From NCBI RefSeq assembly GCF_001399755.1, contig NZ_LJCP01000005.1, forward strand, positions 62,001-126,000: a stretch of 64,000 nt of DNA, given 5' to 3'. The notes under the pieces were generated by a model. The model was not told the DNA's origin, did not search any database, and saw only the letters and a list, made by a program, of their open reading frames with translations. The position numbers and the translations under genes are program-made. Source of the DNA: Thiohalorhabdus denitrificans (GTDB lineage: Bacteria > Pseudomonadota > Gammaproteobacteria > Thiohalorhabdales > Thiohalorhabdaceae). Of this stretch, positions 41,026 through 50,706 are shown piece by piece. The first letter of the stretch is position 1. The number at the start of each line of letters is the position of its first letter.

Positions 41026-42444
41026 TCAGTCCCGCTCCAGGACCTGCTCCCGGCCCTTGCCGTCCACGGTGACCATCTGCACGGGCCGCCGCCAGACGCG
41101 CTGGATGTACTCCAGGACCTTTTGCGCCCGATCCAGGTCCAGCCCCTTGCCGTCGGTCTGGTGGTCGTGCTGCAGCAGGAGGCCGCCGTCGGTGCCCATC
41201 TCCGAGACGTACACCCGCGGCGCGCCGTAGTTGAACTTGGGATGGAGGATGGCCTCGCGCAGGGCGTGGATGTCGCGGTCCTGGATGACGTACTGCTCCT
41301 CGCCGCCCCGCCCGCGCCGGGTGGTGTAGGAGAACAGCTGCAGCTCCTCGGCCAGATCCTCGTCCAGCCAGTTGCGGACGAAGCTGAAGTCGTCCTCCTC
41401 CGCCCGCAGCTGTAGGGCCGTCTCCAGGCCGTGCTCGGCGATGATCCGCTCCCACATGTGGAAGCCCAGGTGGTAGGGGTTCACGGACAGGGAAACGGAT
41501 TTCTCGCCGGCGTAGGGGCGCACTACGTCGGAATGGGCCTTGATGGCGTCGAGGTAGAGCTGCTGCGGCAGGAAGTCGGCCTCGCGCAGCAGGCGGGCGT
41601 GCCAGTAGGAGGCCCAGCCCTCGTTCATGATCTGGCAGGCGAACACCGGGTAGAAGTAGAAGGACTCCTCCCGCACCGACAGGAAGATGTCCTGCTCCCA
41701 GCCCTCCAGGTCCGGGGCGTAGTGGGCGATGAACCAGAGCAGGTCGTACTCCGGACGCGGCGGTATGGGGGCCCGCACGGAGCCGCCGCCCCCTTCGGTG
41801 TCCAGCTCCTCCGCCTCGCCCGGCAGCTCGCCGAAGCGGCCCTGGAAGCCGCTCTTGCTCCCGGTCTCCTCCCCGCGCCGGCGCTCCATGCGCTCCGGGA
41901 AGCCGGGGCGATTGATGGGGAAGTTGATGTCGATGTTCTGCTCCAGGGCGAGGGCCGCGTCGAGCACCGCCTCCACCCGCTTCTGGCCGTACTCGTCGAT
42001 GGCCCCGTCGATGCGGTGGGCGCGCTCGGCCGCCTGCTCCACGATGTGGTAGCCCACCTGGGACTGCATGCGGGCGAACAGCTCGTTGTTCTTGGAAAAG
42101 TCGGCGTGCCCGAGCACGTGGGCGGTAACCAGGGTGTTCTCGGGCAGGGAGTTGTTGTTCACCAGGTAGGCCCGGTTGGGGTTGCCCGGGAACACCACCT
42201 CGAAGATGCGGGAGCCGCCCATGCGGTGCTGGATGTACTGATAGATGTAGCGCACCCCGAAGGACCAGTGGGGCATGCGCACGGGCAGGCCGTACACCGC
42301 CACCTCCATCATGAACGACGGCGGCACCACCTCGAAGTCCACGGGGTAGAAGTCCAGGCCCTGAGACTGGGCCAGCTCTTCCAGTTTGGGCGTATATTCG
42401 ACTAGTTCGGCGTTGCTCATGGGACTCTTGGGACCGAATGGCAC
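41026..42444 (-). CDS. spoVR: SpoVR family protein (YcgB-like)
   Basis: 472 residues. SpoVR/YcgB is a widely conserved protein of unknown biochemical role that travels with PrkA and YeaH. Seen are [25 protein letters not shown], the [13 protein letters not shown] segment with conserved His and Asp, and the block [12 protein letters not shown]-like ([15 protein letters not shown]), which recalls zinc-protease helices. Start is GTG at 42444, with GAGGAGG eight bases upstream; an internal ATG at 42420 is the alternative. It is 90 bases after yeaH. Confidence 0.93.
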   Translation of the reverse strand: MPFGPKSPMSNAELVEYTPKLEELAQSQGLDFYPVDFEVVPPSFMMEVAVYGLPVRMPHWSFGVRYIYQYIQHRMGGSRIFEVVFPGNPNRAYLVNNNSLPENTLVTAHVLGHADFSKNNELFARMQSQVGYHIVEQAAERAHRIDGAIDEYGQKRVEAVLDAALALEQNIDINFPINRPGFPERMERRRGEETGSKSGFQGRFGELPGEAEELDTEGGGGSVRAPIPPRPEYDLLWFIAHYAPDLEGWEQDIFLSVREESFYFYPVFACQIMNEGWASYWHARLLREADFLPQQLYLDAIKAHSDVVRPYAGEKSVSLSVNPYHLGFHMWERIIAEHGLETALQLRAEEDDFSFVRNWLDEDLAEELQLFSYTTRRGRGGEEQYVIQDRDIHALREAILHPKFNYGAPRVYVSEMGTDGGLLLQHDHQTDGKGLDLDRAQKVLEYIQRVWRRPVQMVTVDGKGREQVLERD

Positions 42445-42533
42445 GTGTGTTTCCTCCTCGTCCCGCCCGTGTCGGGCCTTGCGCCCAGGCGGTGCCGCCG
42501 CGCGGCGGCGTCCGCCCCGGTTCCCGGTTCGGC

Positions 42534-43715
42534 TCAGGCTACCTCCTCCGCCTGGTGGCGGAAGAACTCCCGGATGGCGTCCCAGATATCCCCCTCTTCG
42601 TGGACGGTGTAGCTGCCCACCGGGTAGTCCCGGGCGGCCAGGGCCTTGAACAGGCGGCCCATCTCCGACTTCGAGGACTCCAGGGGGTTCTGGGGCGTCT
42701 CGACGAAGCCCATGAAGTTCACCAGGCCGCCGAGCTCCGCCAGCAGGGCCTCGGCGCTGCGCCGATCGTCCCCGAAGTTATCCCCGTCGGAGGCGTAGAA
42801 CAGGTACTGGTTGTACTGCCCCGGATCGTAGCGGTCGCTGAAGATGTCCAGGGCCAGGCGGAAGCCGCTGGAAGCCACCGTGCCGCCGGTGGCCGACACC
42901 TGGAAGAACTCCTCCTCGGAGAACTCCCAGGCCTGGTTGGTGTGGGCGATGAACACCGCCTCCACGTCGCGGTACTGCCGGCGCAGCCCCTGCATGGCCC
43001 AGAAGAAGAAGGACTTGGCCAGCTTGCGCCGGGTCTCGTCCATGGAGGCGGAGACGTCCAGCAGGAAGCACACCACGGCGTTGGTGGCGGGCCGCTTGCG
43101 CCGGGCGAGCTGGCGGAAGCGCAGGTCCTCGTTGGAGAAGGGCGTGGGCTCCTCCTGCACCGAGCGGCGCTTGATGGCCTCCTTCACCGTGCGCCGGCGA
43201 TCGAGGCGCGCCCGCGGTCCGCGCTTGTCCCAGCCCTCCTGAATCAGGTCCTCGTCGGTGAGGGCGTCGGTGGTCTTGGGCTGGAGGTCGGGCAGGGCCA
43301 GCTCCTCCCAGATCCAGTCGACGATGTCGTCCACCTTGAGCTCCAGGACGAAGCGCAGCTCGCCGCCGCCGCTGCCGCCCTCCGTGCCGCCCTCGCCCTC
43401 GTCGGGCTTGGCCCGGCGCAGGACATCGCCCGGCTGACCGTCCCCCTGACCCGCCTGGGGCTCGCCGCCGTCCTGGTCGTCGCGCAGGCGGAACCGGTAG
43501 TGCTCCAGAAAACGTACCGGGACCTGGACGGTCCGGTCGGAGGGCCGGGACAGCACGTCGGAGCCGGAGATCAGGTTGGGCAGCTCCTCCTTGACGGTCT
43601 CCCGCACCTTCTCGTTGTGCCGCAGCCAGTCCCGGGAGCCGCGGGAGAACAGGTCGTACCAGCGGTTCTCCATGGCCATCCGGGATGGGGCTCTATATTC
43701 CGTGCGCTCGCTCAT
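42534..43715 (-). CDS. yeaH: YeaH/DUF444 family VWA-domain protein
   Basis: 393 residues. Partner of the PrkA kinase in starvation and stress responses. The N-terminus ([18 protein letters not shown]) is typical. The C-terminal half is a von Willebrand A domain with the MIDAS motif [11 protein letters not shown] and a Thr/Asp pair downstream ([16 protein letters not shown]). The middle has a Gly/Glu-rich linker (about 90-115). ATG at 43715 follows AGGAGAG; an ATG at 43727 is possible. A terminator-like stem separates it from prkA. Confidence 0.94.
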   Translation of the reverse strand: MSERTEYRAPSRMAMENRWYDLFSRGSRDWLRHNEKVRETVKEELPNLISGSDVLSRPSDRTVQVPVRFLEHYRFRLRDDQDGGEPQAGQGDGQPGDVLRRAKPDEGEGGTEGGSGGGELRFVLELKVDDIVDWIWEELALPDLQPKTTDALTDEDLIQEGWDKRGPRARLDRRRTVKEAIKRRSVQEEPTPFSNEDLRFRQLARRKRPATNAVVCFLLDVSASMDETRRKLAKSFFFWAMQGLRRQYRDVEAVFIAHTNQAWEFSEEEFFQVSATGGTVASSGFRLALDIFSDRYDPGQYNQYLFYASDGDNFGDDRRSAEALLAELGGLVNFMGFVETPQNPLESSKSEMGRLFKALAARDYPVGSYTVHEEGDIWDAIREFFRHQAEEVA

Positions 43716-43862
43716 GACTCTCCTCATGGTTTCCGCCCGGGCCGGACCGGCGGGCCGGCCATCCCGGGGGTTAGACCACGCCGCGGGAAGGGTGATCTCG
43801 GCGCGCTCCCCTTTCTTCCCACCCTAGACCCTCGACGCGCGGGCGGTCTGCCCCCGGTCGAC

Positions 43863-43891
43863 AAAAAAAGCCGGCCCCTGGGGGACCGGCT
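43863..43891 (-). terminator. intrinsic terminator between prkA and yeaH
   Basis: On the minus strand AGCCGGTCCCC pairs with GGGGCCGGCT (one mismatch), a short loop, followed by TTTTTTT. It lies 43 bases after the prkA stop. The remaining 147 bases before yeaH could hold a promoter, so the prkA-yeaH-spoVR set may be two transcripts or partly attenuated. Confidence 0.75.
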
Positions 43892-43933
43892 CGCTGGCGC
43901 CCGGACGGGAATGGGGATCGCCCAATGGCCCGC

Positions 43934-45889
43934 TCACTCCTGGGAGAGGAGCGTGGTGACGTAGTTGAGGGCCTCCCGGGCGGAATGGGGGTTGTAGCCG
44001 TACTCGGCCACCAGCCGGTCCTCCACCGCGGAGATCTTCTGCTGGGCCTCCTCGTCGGGCCGGGCGCTGGAGGTGACCAGCCGCAGCACGTCGCGGCGCT
44101 CCTCGAACAGGTACTGCTCGATGGCGTCGTGGAGCCGGGCGTGGCTGTCCAGGGTGAACCGCTCCCCGCGCTTGTAGGCCCCCATGGCCTTGCGCACCAC
44201 CTCCTGGCGGAAGGACTGCTTGCCCGAGTCGGAGATGGAGATCTTCTCCTCCACCGAGCGCAGGAAGCGCTCGTCGGGCTCCCGGTCCTCGCCGGTGATG
44301 GGGTCGGTCACCTTGCGGTTGTCGAGCACCGCCTCCACCTCGTCGAGGTACTTGTCGAGCAGCTCCTGGGCCTCGTCCTCGAAGGAGACGAACAGCGCCT
44401 TGTGCACGTCCTCCTTGACCCACCGGTTGTAGAAGTCCTTGCGCACCGTGACCAGGAAGTCCACCCAGTTCTTCTTCTGCTTGGAATCCATGCGGGCGTC
44501 GGACTCGATGGTGTCCTTGAGGGCCAGGAGCACGTCCATGGAGGTGAGGCTCTTCTTCTCGGAGCGGGAGATGGCCCCCGCCAGGGCGTTGACCACGAAC
44601 CGCGGGCTGACGCCCTCGAGGCCCTCCTCCGGATGCTCGGCCTTGATGCGGTCCACCTCGGACTGCGAGGTGCCCTCCACGTCCTCGCCGGCGTACAGCC
44701 GCACCTTCTTGGAGAGGTCCAGGTCCTCCCGCTCCGAGGGGTGCAGCCGGGTCAGGACCGCGAACACCGCCGCCACGTTCAGGGCGTGGGGATCGAGGTG
44801 CACCTCCTGGAAGGTGGGGGTGGCGGAGATCAGCTTCTCGTAAATGCGCGCCTCGTCGTGGTAGCGCAGGGTGTAGGGCACCTGCACGATCACCATGCGG
44901 TCCAGAAGCGCCTCGTTCTCCTTCTCCTGCAGGAACTTGCGGAACTCCGCCAGGTTGGTGTGGGCGACAATGGTCTCGTCGAGGTAGATGAGCGGGAAGC
45001 GGGAGACCTTGACGTTCTTCTCCTGGGTCAGGGTGAGCAGGAGGTAGAGGAACTCCCGCTTCACCTTGAGGATCTCGATCATCTCCAGCATGCCGCGGGA
45101 CGCGGCGTACACCGCCCCCGACCAGGACCAGGCGCGGGGATCGCCCTCGTCGCCGTACTCGGCCACCTTGGACAGGTCCACGGAGCCCACCAGGTCGGCG
45201 ATGTCGGCGGTGGTGGGGTCGTGGGGCGCGTAGGTGCCCACGCCGGTGCGCCCGGCCTCGTTGATGAAGATGCGCTCCACCGGCATCTTCATGAGGTCGC
45301 CGTCGAACTCCTCCTCCAGCCGGGTGCGGCAATAGGGGCAGATGTCGCCGTTGATCTCCACGCCGTAGGTCTCGCGGAACTCGGCCCGCTTGGTCTGCGG
45401 CACTAGGTGCAGGGGCGACTCGTGCACCGGACAGCCCTGGATGGCGTAGAGGGCGCCCGCATCGGTGTGGCTGTACTCCTCCAGCCCGCGCTTGAGCAGG
45501 ATCACCAGGGAAGATTTGCCGCCGGAGGGCGGCCCGAGCAGGAGCAGCAGGCGCCGCCCCACCTCGGAGCCCTCGCTGGCGGCCTTGAAGTAGTTGGCCA
45601 CCCGTTCCAGCGCCTCGTCGACGCCGAACAGGTCGTTGGCGAACAGGTTGTAGCGGGTGACGTGGTCCCCCTCGTCCGAGGTCTCGGAGCCGTACCACTG
45701 AATCATGTCCCACATGTACTGATGGCTGGTACGGGTCATGCCCACCGGGTCCGTGGGCAGCACGTCCTGGAGGAATTCCCCGAGGGTCCCTTCCCAGTGG
45801 CGTGCCTTATGCTCCTGGGTGAAGCTCACCAGGGAGTCCAGAAAGCGGTTCTGCTTTTCCGAATCCTGCTTGCCGCCGTTACCTGCCAT
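43934..45889 (-). CDS. prkA: PrkA family serine protein kinase (YeaG)
   Basis: 651 residues. YeaG/PrkA couples an AAA-type N-terminal domain to a distant kinase domain and acts in nitrogen starvation and stress survival. Walker A GPPSGGKS is at about 119-126. A CPYC pair occurs in INGDICPYCRTRLEE, and FINEAGRTGVGTY and FLYLLLTLTQEKNVK are family blocks. The C-terminal region (about 500-651) is helical. ATG at 45889 is preceded by AAGGAGGG. Leads prkA-yeaH-spoVR, the conserved order. Confidence 0.95.
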   Translation of the reverse strand: MAGNGGKQDSEKQNRFLDSLVSFTQEHKARHWEGTLGEFLQDVLPTDPVGMTRTSHQYMWDMIQWYGSETSDEGDHVTRYNLFANDLFGVDEALERVANYFKAASEGSEVGRRLLLLLGPPSGGKSSLVILLKRGLEEYSHTDAGALYAIQGCPVHESPLHLVPQTKRAEFRETYGVEINGDICPYCRTRLEEEFDGDLMKMPVERIFINEAGRTGVGTYAPHDPTTADIADLVGSVDLSKVAEYGDEGDPRAWSWSGAVYAASRGMLEMIEILKVKREFLYLLLTLTQEKNVKVSRFPLIYLDETIVAHTNLAEFRKFLQEKENEALLDRMVIVQVPYTLRYHDEARIYEKLISATPTFQEVHLDPHALNVAAVFAVLTRLHPSEREDLDLSKKVRLYAGEDVEGTSQSEVDRIKAEHPEEGLEGVSPRFVVNALAGAISRSEKKSLTSMDVLLALKDTIESDARMDSKQKKNWVDFLVTVRKDFYNRWVKEDVHKALFVSFEDEAQELLDKYLDEVEAVLDNRKVTDPITGEDREPDERFLRSVEEKISISDSGKQSFRQEVVRKAMGAYKRGERFTLDSHARLHDAIEQYLFEERRDVLRLVTSSARPDEEAQQKISAVEDRLVAEYGYNPHSAREALNYVTTLLSQE

Positions 45890-46265
45890 GCGACCCTCCT
45901 TGGGCTCAACGCGGCCATTCCCTTGCTACCCGTTTAGAGTCGCAGCCCCGTGCCTCCGTTCAACATCCAGGGGCGAGACGGAAGCCCGAAGACGCGCCTC
46001 CGCGGGAGCGCGGTAGCGGGTCGGGGCAAGCCACCCGGGTCCGGATGCCTTGCATCCCCCTGTTCCGTTTTTAAACCACTTCGGGGGCCCGTTAAAGGGC
46101 CTTCGCCGCCGCTAGCGGGAAACGTGACTCCAGGAACTCCCCGGAACACGGGCCCCTATACGATTGTAGGCATTCACCTACCCGGGAGGGAGTAGGGGAT
46201 CCCCCCAACCCTCATAGGGCCGGACAGGAGGGGCTCCACCAACGGTGATTTTTCCGTAGTGCATG
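45890..46265. other. intergenic region upstream of prkA
   Basis: About 375 bases without a credible gene between prkA and the sat-cysC terminator. It contains a small hairpin, GGATGC-CTT-GCATCC (46042-46056), a GGGCCC-GTTAAA-GGGCC stem near 46088, and a more AT-rich patch around 46155-46180. It should hold the prkA promoter; neither a clear sigma-70 nor a sigma-54 site could be fixed by eye. Confidence 0.5.
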
Positions 46266-46302
46266 AAAAGGCCCGGCGGCTCGTCACCGAGCCGCCGGGC
46301 CT
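46266..46302 (-). terminator. intrinsic terminator of sat-cysC
   Basis: A 15-bp stem, AGGCCCGGCGGCTCG with its exact complement and a four-base loop (46269-46302), followed by TTTTC on the minus strand. It lies 32 bases after the sat-cysC stop. Confidence 0.85.
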
Positions 46303-46334
46303 CTGGTACGCCTCCAGGTCCGGCGCGGATTCGC

Positions 46335-48047
46335 CTAGCGCAGATACCCCGCCTTCTCCAGGTGCAGGAGCACCTCCTGCGCCGCCTCCATGGGCGTGAG
46401 GTCGCTGGTGTCGATGGCCACCTCGGGGTCCACGGGCTCCTCGTAGGGGTCGTCGATGCCGGTGAACTCCTTGATCTGTCCGGCCCGCGCCTTGGCGTAG
46501 AGGCCCTTGCGGTCGCGGGCCTCGCACACCTCCAGGGGCGTTTTCACGTGCACCTCGATGAAGCCGCCGTAGCCCTCGATGAGCTCCCGGTTCTCCTCCC
46601 GGACGTGGCGGTAGGGGGCGATGGGCGCGCAGATGGCGATGCCGCCGTTCTTGGTGATCTCGCTGGCGACGAAGCCGATGCGCCGCACGTTCAGGTTGCG
46701 GTGCTCGCGGGAGAAGCCCAGCTCGCTGGACAGGTGCTGGCGCACGATGTCGCCGTCGAGCAGGGTGACCGGGCGGCCGCCGATCTCGCGGAAGCGCGCC
46801 AGCAGGACGTTGGCCACGGTGGATTTTCCGGAGCCCGACAGGCCGGTGAAGAAGATGGTCAGGCCTTGCTTGTGCTTGGGCGGATGGGAGCGGCGCAGCT
46901 CGGCCACCACGTTGGGGTAGGAGAACCATTCGGGGATCTCCAAACCCTCCTTGAGGCGGCGGCGCACTTCGGTGCCGGAGAGCTTCTTGACGGTGGCGTC
47001 GGCCGGGACCTCGTCCACGGGGAGGTACTCGGCGCGCTCCTCCACGTAGGCCATCTCCTTGAAGGGCACCATGCGGATGCCGAGCTCTTCCTCGTACTCG
47101 GCCACCAGCTCCTGGGCGTCGTAGGGGCCGTAGAAGTCCTCGTCGTCGCCGTTCTTGCCGGGGCCGGCGTGGTCGCGCCCGACGATGAAGTGGGTGCAGC
47201 CGTAGTTCTTGCGGATGAGGGCGTGCCACAGGGCCTCGCGCGGGCCGCCCATGCGCATGGCCAGGGGCAGCAGGGCCAGGGTCATCATCTTGTCGGGGTA
47301 GTGCTCGGCGAGGGCCTGGTAGCAGCGCACCCGGGTGAAGTGGTCGATGTCGCCGGGCTTGGTCATGCCCACCACGGGGTGGATGAGCAGGCCGGCCTCC
47401 TGCTCGCTGGCGGCGCGCAGGGTGAGCTCCTGGTGGGCCCGGTGCATGGGGTTGCGGGTCTGGAAGGCCACCACCCGCCGCCAGCCGCGCTTGGCGAACT
47501 CGGTGCGCAGCTCGGCGGGGGTCAGCCGCAGCTCGGTGAAGTCGTAGTGCAGCGGCAGCTGCAGGCCTTCCACCCGGCCGGCGAGGTAGACAGGGCCGGA
47601 GCGGTCGAGCAGGTAGGCCACGCCGGGGTGGTGACGGTCGGAGGTGCCGAACACCGCCTCGGCCTCGCGTTCCTTGTCCGGGCGGTAGGTCTCCTCGAGG
47701 TGGAGCACGGCGAGCATGAAGCCCTCGGGGTCGCGCAGCGCCACCGGCTGCCCCGGCTCCAGTCCCGCCGCCGTGTCCTCGGCGACGTCCAGGGTGATGG
47801 GCATGGGCCACACCGTGCCATCGCTCAGGCGGCATTTCTCCAGCACGCCGTGGTAGTCCTCCTCGCCGAGGAAGCCCGTCAGCGGCGAGAACCCCCCGTT
47901 CAGGAGCAGCTCCAGATCGCACAGCTGGCGATCGGACAGGGTCACCGAGGGGTAGTCGATGGAGGCCGCCTTCAGCTCCTCCGCCCGCTCGTCATCCACC
48001 TGCAAGTCACACAGCACCCCCCCATGGGGCTCGATCAAGTGATCCAT
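46335..48047 (-). CDS. sat-cysC: bifunctional sulfate adenylyltransferase / adenylylsulfate kinase
   Basis: 570 residues. Residues about 1-385 are a monomeric-type ATP sulfurylase with the nucleotide motif FQTRNPMHRAHQEL and VGRDHAGPG. Residues about 390-570 are an APS kinase with P-loop TGLSGSGKST and the downstream DGDIVRQHLSSELGFS. The product is PAPS from sulfate and two ATP, used for sulfate reduction or sulfation. ATG at 48047 follows AGAGGAC. It is 75 bases downstream of galU on the same strand. The HRNP-type T(R)NP motif is intact, so both halves look active. Confidence 0.95.
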   Translation of the reverse strand: MDHLIEPHGGVLCDLQVDDERAEELKAASIDYPSVTLSDRQLCDLELLLNGGFSPLTGFLGEEDYHGVLEKCRLSDGTVWPMPITLDVAEDTAAGLEPGQPVALRDPEGFMLAVLHLEETYRPDKEREAEAVFGTSDRHHPGVAYLLDRSGPVYLAGRVEGLQLPLHYDFTELRLTPAELRTEFAKRGWRRVVAFQTRNPMHRAHQELTLRAASEQEAGLLIHPVVGMTKPGDIDHFTRVRCYQALAEHYPDKMMTLALLPLAMRMGGPREALWHALIRKNYGCTHFIVGRDHAGPGKNGDDEDFYGPYDAQELVAEYEEELGIRMVPFKEMAYVEERAEYLPVDEVPADATVKKLSGTEVRRRLKEGLEIPEWFSYPNVVAELRRSHPPKHKQGLTIFFTGLSGSGKSTVANVLLARFREIGGRPVTLLDGDIVRQHLSSELGFSREHRNLNVRRIGFVASEITKNGGIAICAPIAPYRHVREENRELIEGYGGFIEVHVKTPLEVCEARDRKGLYAKARAGQIKEFTGIDDPYEEPVDPEVAIDTSDLTPMEAAQEVLLHLEKAGYLR

Positions 48048-48122
48048 AAAGTCCTCTGATAAACCAATGACAGACGAATTGCATTAGTAACCGGAAGGGA
48101 TCCTGTCCCCTGGAGGCCCTCC

Positions 48123-49031
48123 TCAGTCCATGCCCGGAAGGGCCTTATTGTCCATCCTTGTCAACCGCTCGCGGAGGAACGTCTCCAGCTCCTCGCCGAA
48201 CTCGGCGTGACGCAGGCCCAGTTCCACCTGGGCCTTGAGGTAACCGGCCTTCGAGCCGCAATCGAACCGGACCCCCTGGAAGGGGAAGGCGTGCAGGGAC
48301 TCCCCGTATTCGGTGATCAGCGCCTGGAGGGCGTCGGTGAGCTGGATCTCCCCACCCGCCCCGCGCTCGGCGCGGCCCAGCGGCTCGAAGACCGTTGGGC
48401 TCAGGATGTAGCGCCCGATGACGCCGAGGTTGCTGGGGGCCACCGCGGGATCCGGCTTCTCTACCAGGCCACGCACCGGATAGCTCGCGCTGTCCTGGAC
48501 GTCCGTATCCACCACCCCGTAGGACTTCACCGCCTGCGGGTCCACGGGCTCCACGGCCACTTGGCTGCTGCCCCCGGTGGCCTCGTAGGCCTCCTTCATC
48601 TGGGCGATGGCGCCTGGCTCGGCGTCGATCAGGTCGTCCGGCAGGAGGACGGCGAAGGGCTCGTCGCCGATCACGTGGCGGGCGCACCAAACGGCGTGGC
48701 CCAGGCCCAGGGGCTGCTTCTGCCGCACGTAGGTAACGTCCGCCATATCCGACACCTCGCGGTACACCTGGGCGAGGTGCTCCTTGCCCTGCTCCAGCAG
48801 GAGCGTCTCCAGGCCGTTCTGGTGGTCGAAATGGTCCTCGATGGAGCGCTTGCCCCGCCCGGTGACGAAGACCACCTGGTCGATCCCCGCCGCCACCGCC
48901 TCCTCCACGGCGTACTGGATGAGCGGCTTGTCCACCACCGGGAGCATTTCCTTGGCCATGGCCTTGGTGGCGGGCAGGAACCGGGTCCCCATGCCCGCCA
49001 CGGGGAAAACGGCCTTGCGGATGGTCCGCAT
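48123..49031 (-). CDS. galU: UTP-glucose-1-phosphate uridylyltransferase
   Basis: 302 residues. Makes UDP-glucose for glycan synthesis. The N-terminal signature is VFPVAGMGTRFLPATKAMAKEMLPV with the active-site Arg and Lys; the C-terminal FDCGSKAGYLKAQV is typical. ATG at 49031 was chosen because the 22 codons upstream lack similarity. It feeds Ugd at 34-36 kb and so UDP-glucuronate and UDP-galacturonate. sat-cysC follows on the same strand. Confidence 0.97.
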   Translation of the reverse strand: MRTIRKAVFPVAGMGTRFLPATKAMAKEMLPVVDKPLIQYAVEEAVAAGIDQVVFVTGRGKRSIEDHFDHQNGLETLLLEQGKEHLAQVYREVSDMADVTYVRQKQPLGLGHAVWCARHVIGDEPFAVLLPDDLIDAEPGAIAQMKEAYEATGGSSQVAVEPVDPQAVKSYGVVDTDVQDSASYPVRGLVEKPDPAVAPSNLGVIGRYILSPTVFEPLGRAERGAGGEIQLTDALQALITEYGESLHAFPFQGVRFDCGSKAGYLKAQVELGLRHAEFGEELETFLRERLTRMDNKALPGMD

Positions 49032-49340
49032 CGCGGCCCTCCTCGTTGGTACGCTTGCCTCAGGATCCGCCCCCCGTCCGGACCCCCCTATCTGCATGAA
49101 ACTTGCCTAGGCTCGGACAAACCCTCTAATGGTGCCTGCCCGAACGCCCCCGCACAAACGCCGGCCCTCCGGGAACCCCTCCGGCGCGCCGACGTCCGAG
49201 CTATTGCGACTCCACCTTTTATGGCCCACCTGTAGCCCATATCTCCGGCGAAGGCAACGCGGACCCGAGGGAGGCCTATTTATCATAATTTGCTAATATT
49301 TCGGAATCGCCTTTTCGACCCGACCCTGGAGGGATCATCC
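49032..49340. other. divergent galU/cnoX control region
   Basis: 309 bases between divergent galU and cnoX, without a gene. The strongest local feature is an AT-rich island at 49278-49301 (TTTATCATAATTTGCTAATATTT in composition), which is likely to hold the cnoX -10, although no good -35 stands 17 bases before it. The galU side is GC-rich and shows no clear promoter. Confidence 0.5.
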
Positions 49341-50198
49341 ATGCCGGAGACCGTTCTCGATGTGGACAGCCAGGACTTCCAGAGCCAAGTCATCGAGCGC
49401 TCCCATGAGGTCCCCGTGGTGGTGGACTTCTGGGCCGCGTGGTGCGGGCCGTGCCAGGCCCTGGGTCCGGCCCTGGAGCGTGTCGCGGAGGAATACGGCG
49501 GGCGCTTCCGGCTCGCCAAGGTGGACGTGGACCGGAACCAGGAGCTGGCCGGGCGGCATGGTGTCCGAGGCATTCCCGCGGTCAAGGCCTTCGTGGACGG
49601 CGAGGTGGCGGACGGGTTCACCGGCGCCCTGCCCGAGCCCCAAATCCGCCGCTTCATCGACGGCCTGATCCCTTCCGAGTCCGACAAGGCCGTGGCCGAG
49701 GCCCGCGACCTCCTGGACCAGGGCGAAACCGACCGCGCCGAGGATATCCTGGCGGAGGTGCTCGAGACGGAGCCGGACCATTCCCGGGCCCTCCTGACGC
49801 AGGCCCGCCTGCGGCTGCTCCAGAACCGCACGGAGGAGGCCGAGGCCATCCTCGGGCGCCTGCCGGTCTCCTACGCCGGTGACCCCGAGGTCAAGGGCCT
49901 ACGCACCACCATCGGCTTCTCCCGGATTGCCGCCGAGGCCGGCTCAGAGGAGGAGGCCCGGAGCGCCCTGGAGCAGGATCCCGACGACCTGGATGCCCGC
50001 TACCGCCTTGCCGCCTACCGGGTGATGGCCGAGGACTACCGCTCCGCCTTCGAGCACCTGCTGGAGATCGTCCGCCACGACCGGGGATACCGGGAGGACA
50101 CGGGACGCCAGCGGATGCTGGAGCTGTTCGAGATGCTTGGCAACCGCGACCCCCTGGTCAGCGAGTTCCGCAAGCGCCTCAGCCGCGAGCTCTTCTAG
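49341..50198 (+). CDS. cnoX: chaperedoxin CnoX (thioredoxin-TPR protein, YbbN family)
   Basis: 285 residues. A thioredoxin domain (about 1-110) with the intact active site WCGPC (C35 and C38), followed by tetratricopeptide repeats (about 118-285). CnoX holds proteins damaged by hypochlorite and hands them to DnaK and GroEL. The E. coli protein has lost the CxxC; this one keeps it, so it should also reduce disulfides. ATG at 49341 has GGAGGG seven bases upstream. Divergent from galU; a cytochrome c gene follows after 84 bases. Confidence 0.92.
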   Translation: MPETVLDVDSQDFQSQVIERSHEVPVVVDFWAAWCGPCQALGPALERVAEEYGGRFRLAKVDVDRNQELAGRHGVRGIPAVKAFVDGEVADGFTGALPEPQIRRFIDGLIPSESDKAVAEARDLLDQGETDRAEDILAEVLETEPDHSRALLTQARLRLLQNRTEEAEAILGRLPVSYAGDPEVKGLRTTIGFSRIAAEAGSEEEARSALEQDPDDLDARYRLAAYRVMAEDYRSAFEHLLEIVRHDRGYREDTGRQRMLELFEMLGNRDPLVSEFRKRLSRELF

Positions 50199-50282
50199 GG
50201 GAAAACCCCTACAACAATAATGGTCTTCATGCTAGGGTCGGGCTGTCCCTCTAGCCCCGTTCCCAGCTGGAGACCGATTCCC

Positions 50283-50684
50283 ATGCAGCACACGTGCTCA
50301 CGCTTTGCCCTGTTGCTCGTCTTGGCCGTCACCCTTCCCCCGGCCGCCCTTGCCGAGGGTGGCAATGGTCTGTCCGGGAAGACGGTCTACGAGACCCGCT
50401 GCCTGCTGTGCCACCCCAACTCCCCCGATGCGGAGGATGCCCCCCGCTACAAGGCGCGCAATGACGCTGTGCCCCTCTGGACCCTGTACCGGGATTCCGA
50501 GGGCTGGCAGGAATCCCAGATCGGCCTGGGGAAATGGAGCGACGAGCGGATTCGGGAATTCATCCGCTACCCCAAGGGCATGAAGCCGGACACCAGCATG
50601 GTGCAGATCCCCTTGAAGGAAGCCGAACTGGAGGGAGTGGTGGCCTATATCAAGGAGTTGGGTCGGCGCCACAACAGCGAGTGA
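50283..50684 (+). CDS. small periplasmic monohaem c-type cytochrome
   Basis: 133 residues. Signal peptide (about 1-25, FALLLVLAVTLPPAALAEGG). The haem motif is C40-LLC43-H44. The candidate sixth ligand is one of the methionines in KGMKPDTSMVQI. The fold is class I-like with a final VVAYIKELGRR helix. ATG at 50283 has GGAG upstream; a longer start at 50220 lacks a signal. It is 84 bases after cnoX on the same strand. Electron partner unknown; it could serve the molybdenum hydroxylase or a terminal oxidase, but it is 10 kb from the former. Confidence 0.85.
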   Translation: MQHTCSRFALLLVLAVTLPPAALAEGGNGLSGKTVYETRCLLCHPNSPDAEDAPRYKARNDAVPLWTLYRDSEGWQESQIGLGKWSDERIREFIRYPKGMKPDTSMVQIPLKEAELEGVVAYIKELGRRHNSE

Positions 50685-50706
50685 GGCCCCGGAGGGGGAT
50701 ACCGGC

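Noticed and set aside
41440-42405. Open frame on the plus strand antisense to spoVR
   Set aside because: No ribosome site or family similarity; spoVR on the other strand is conserved over its whole length.
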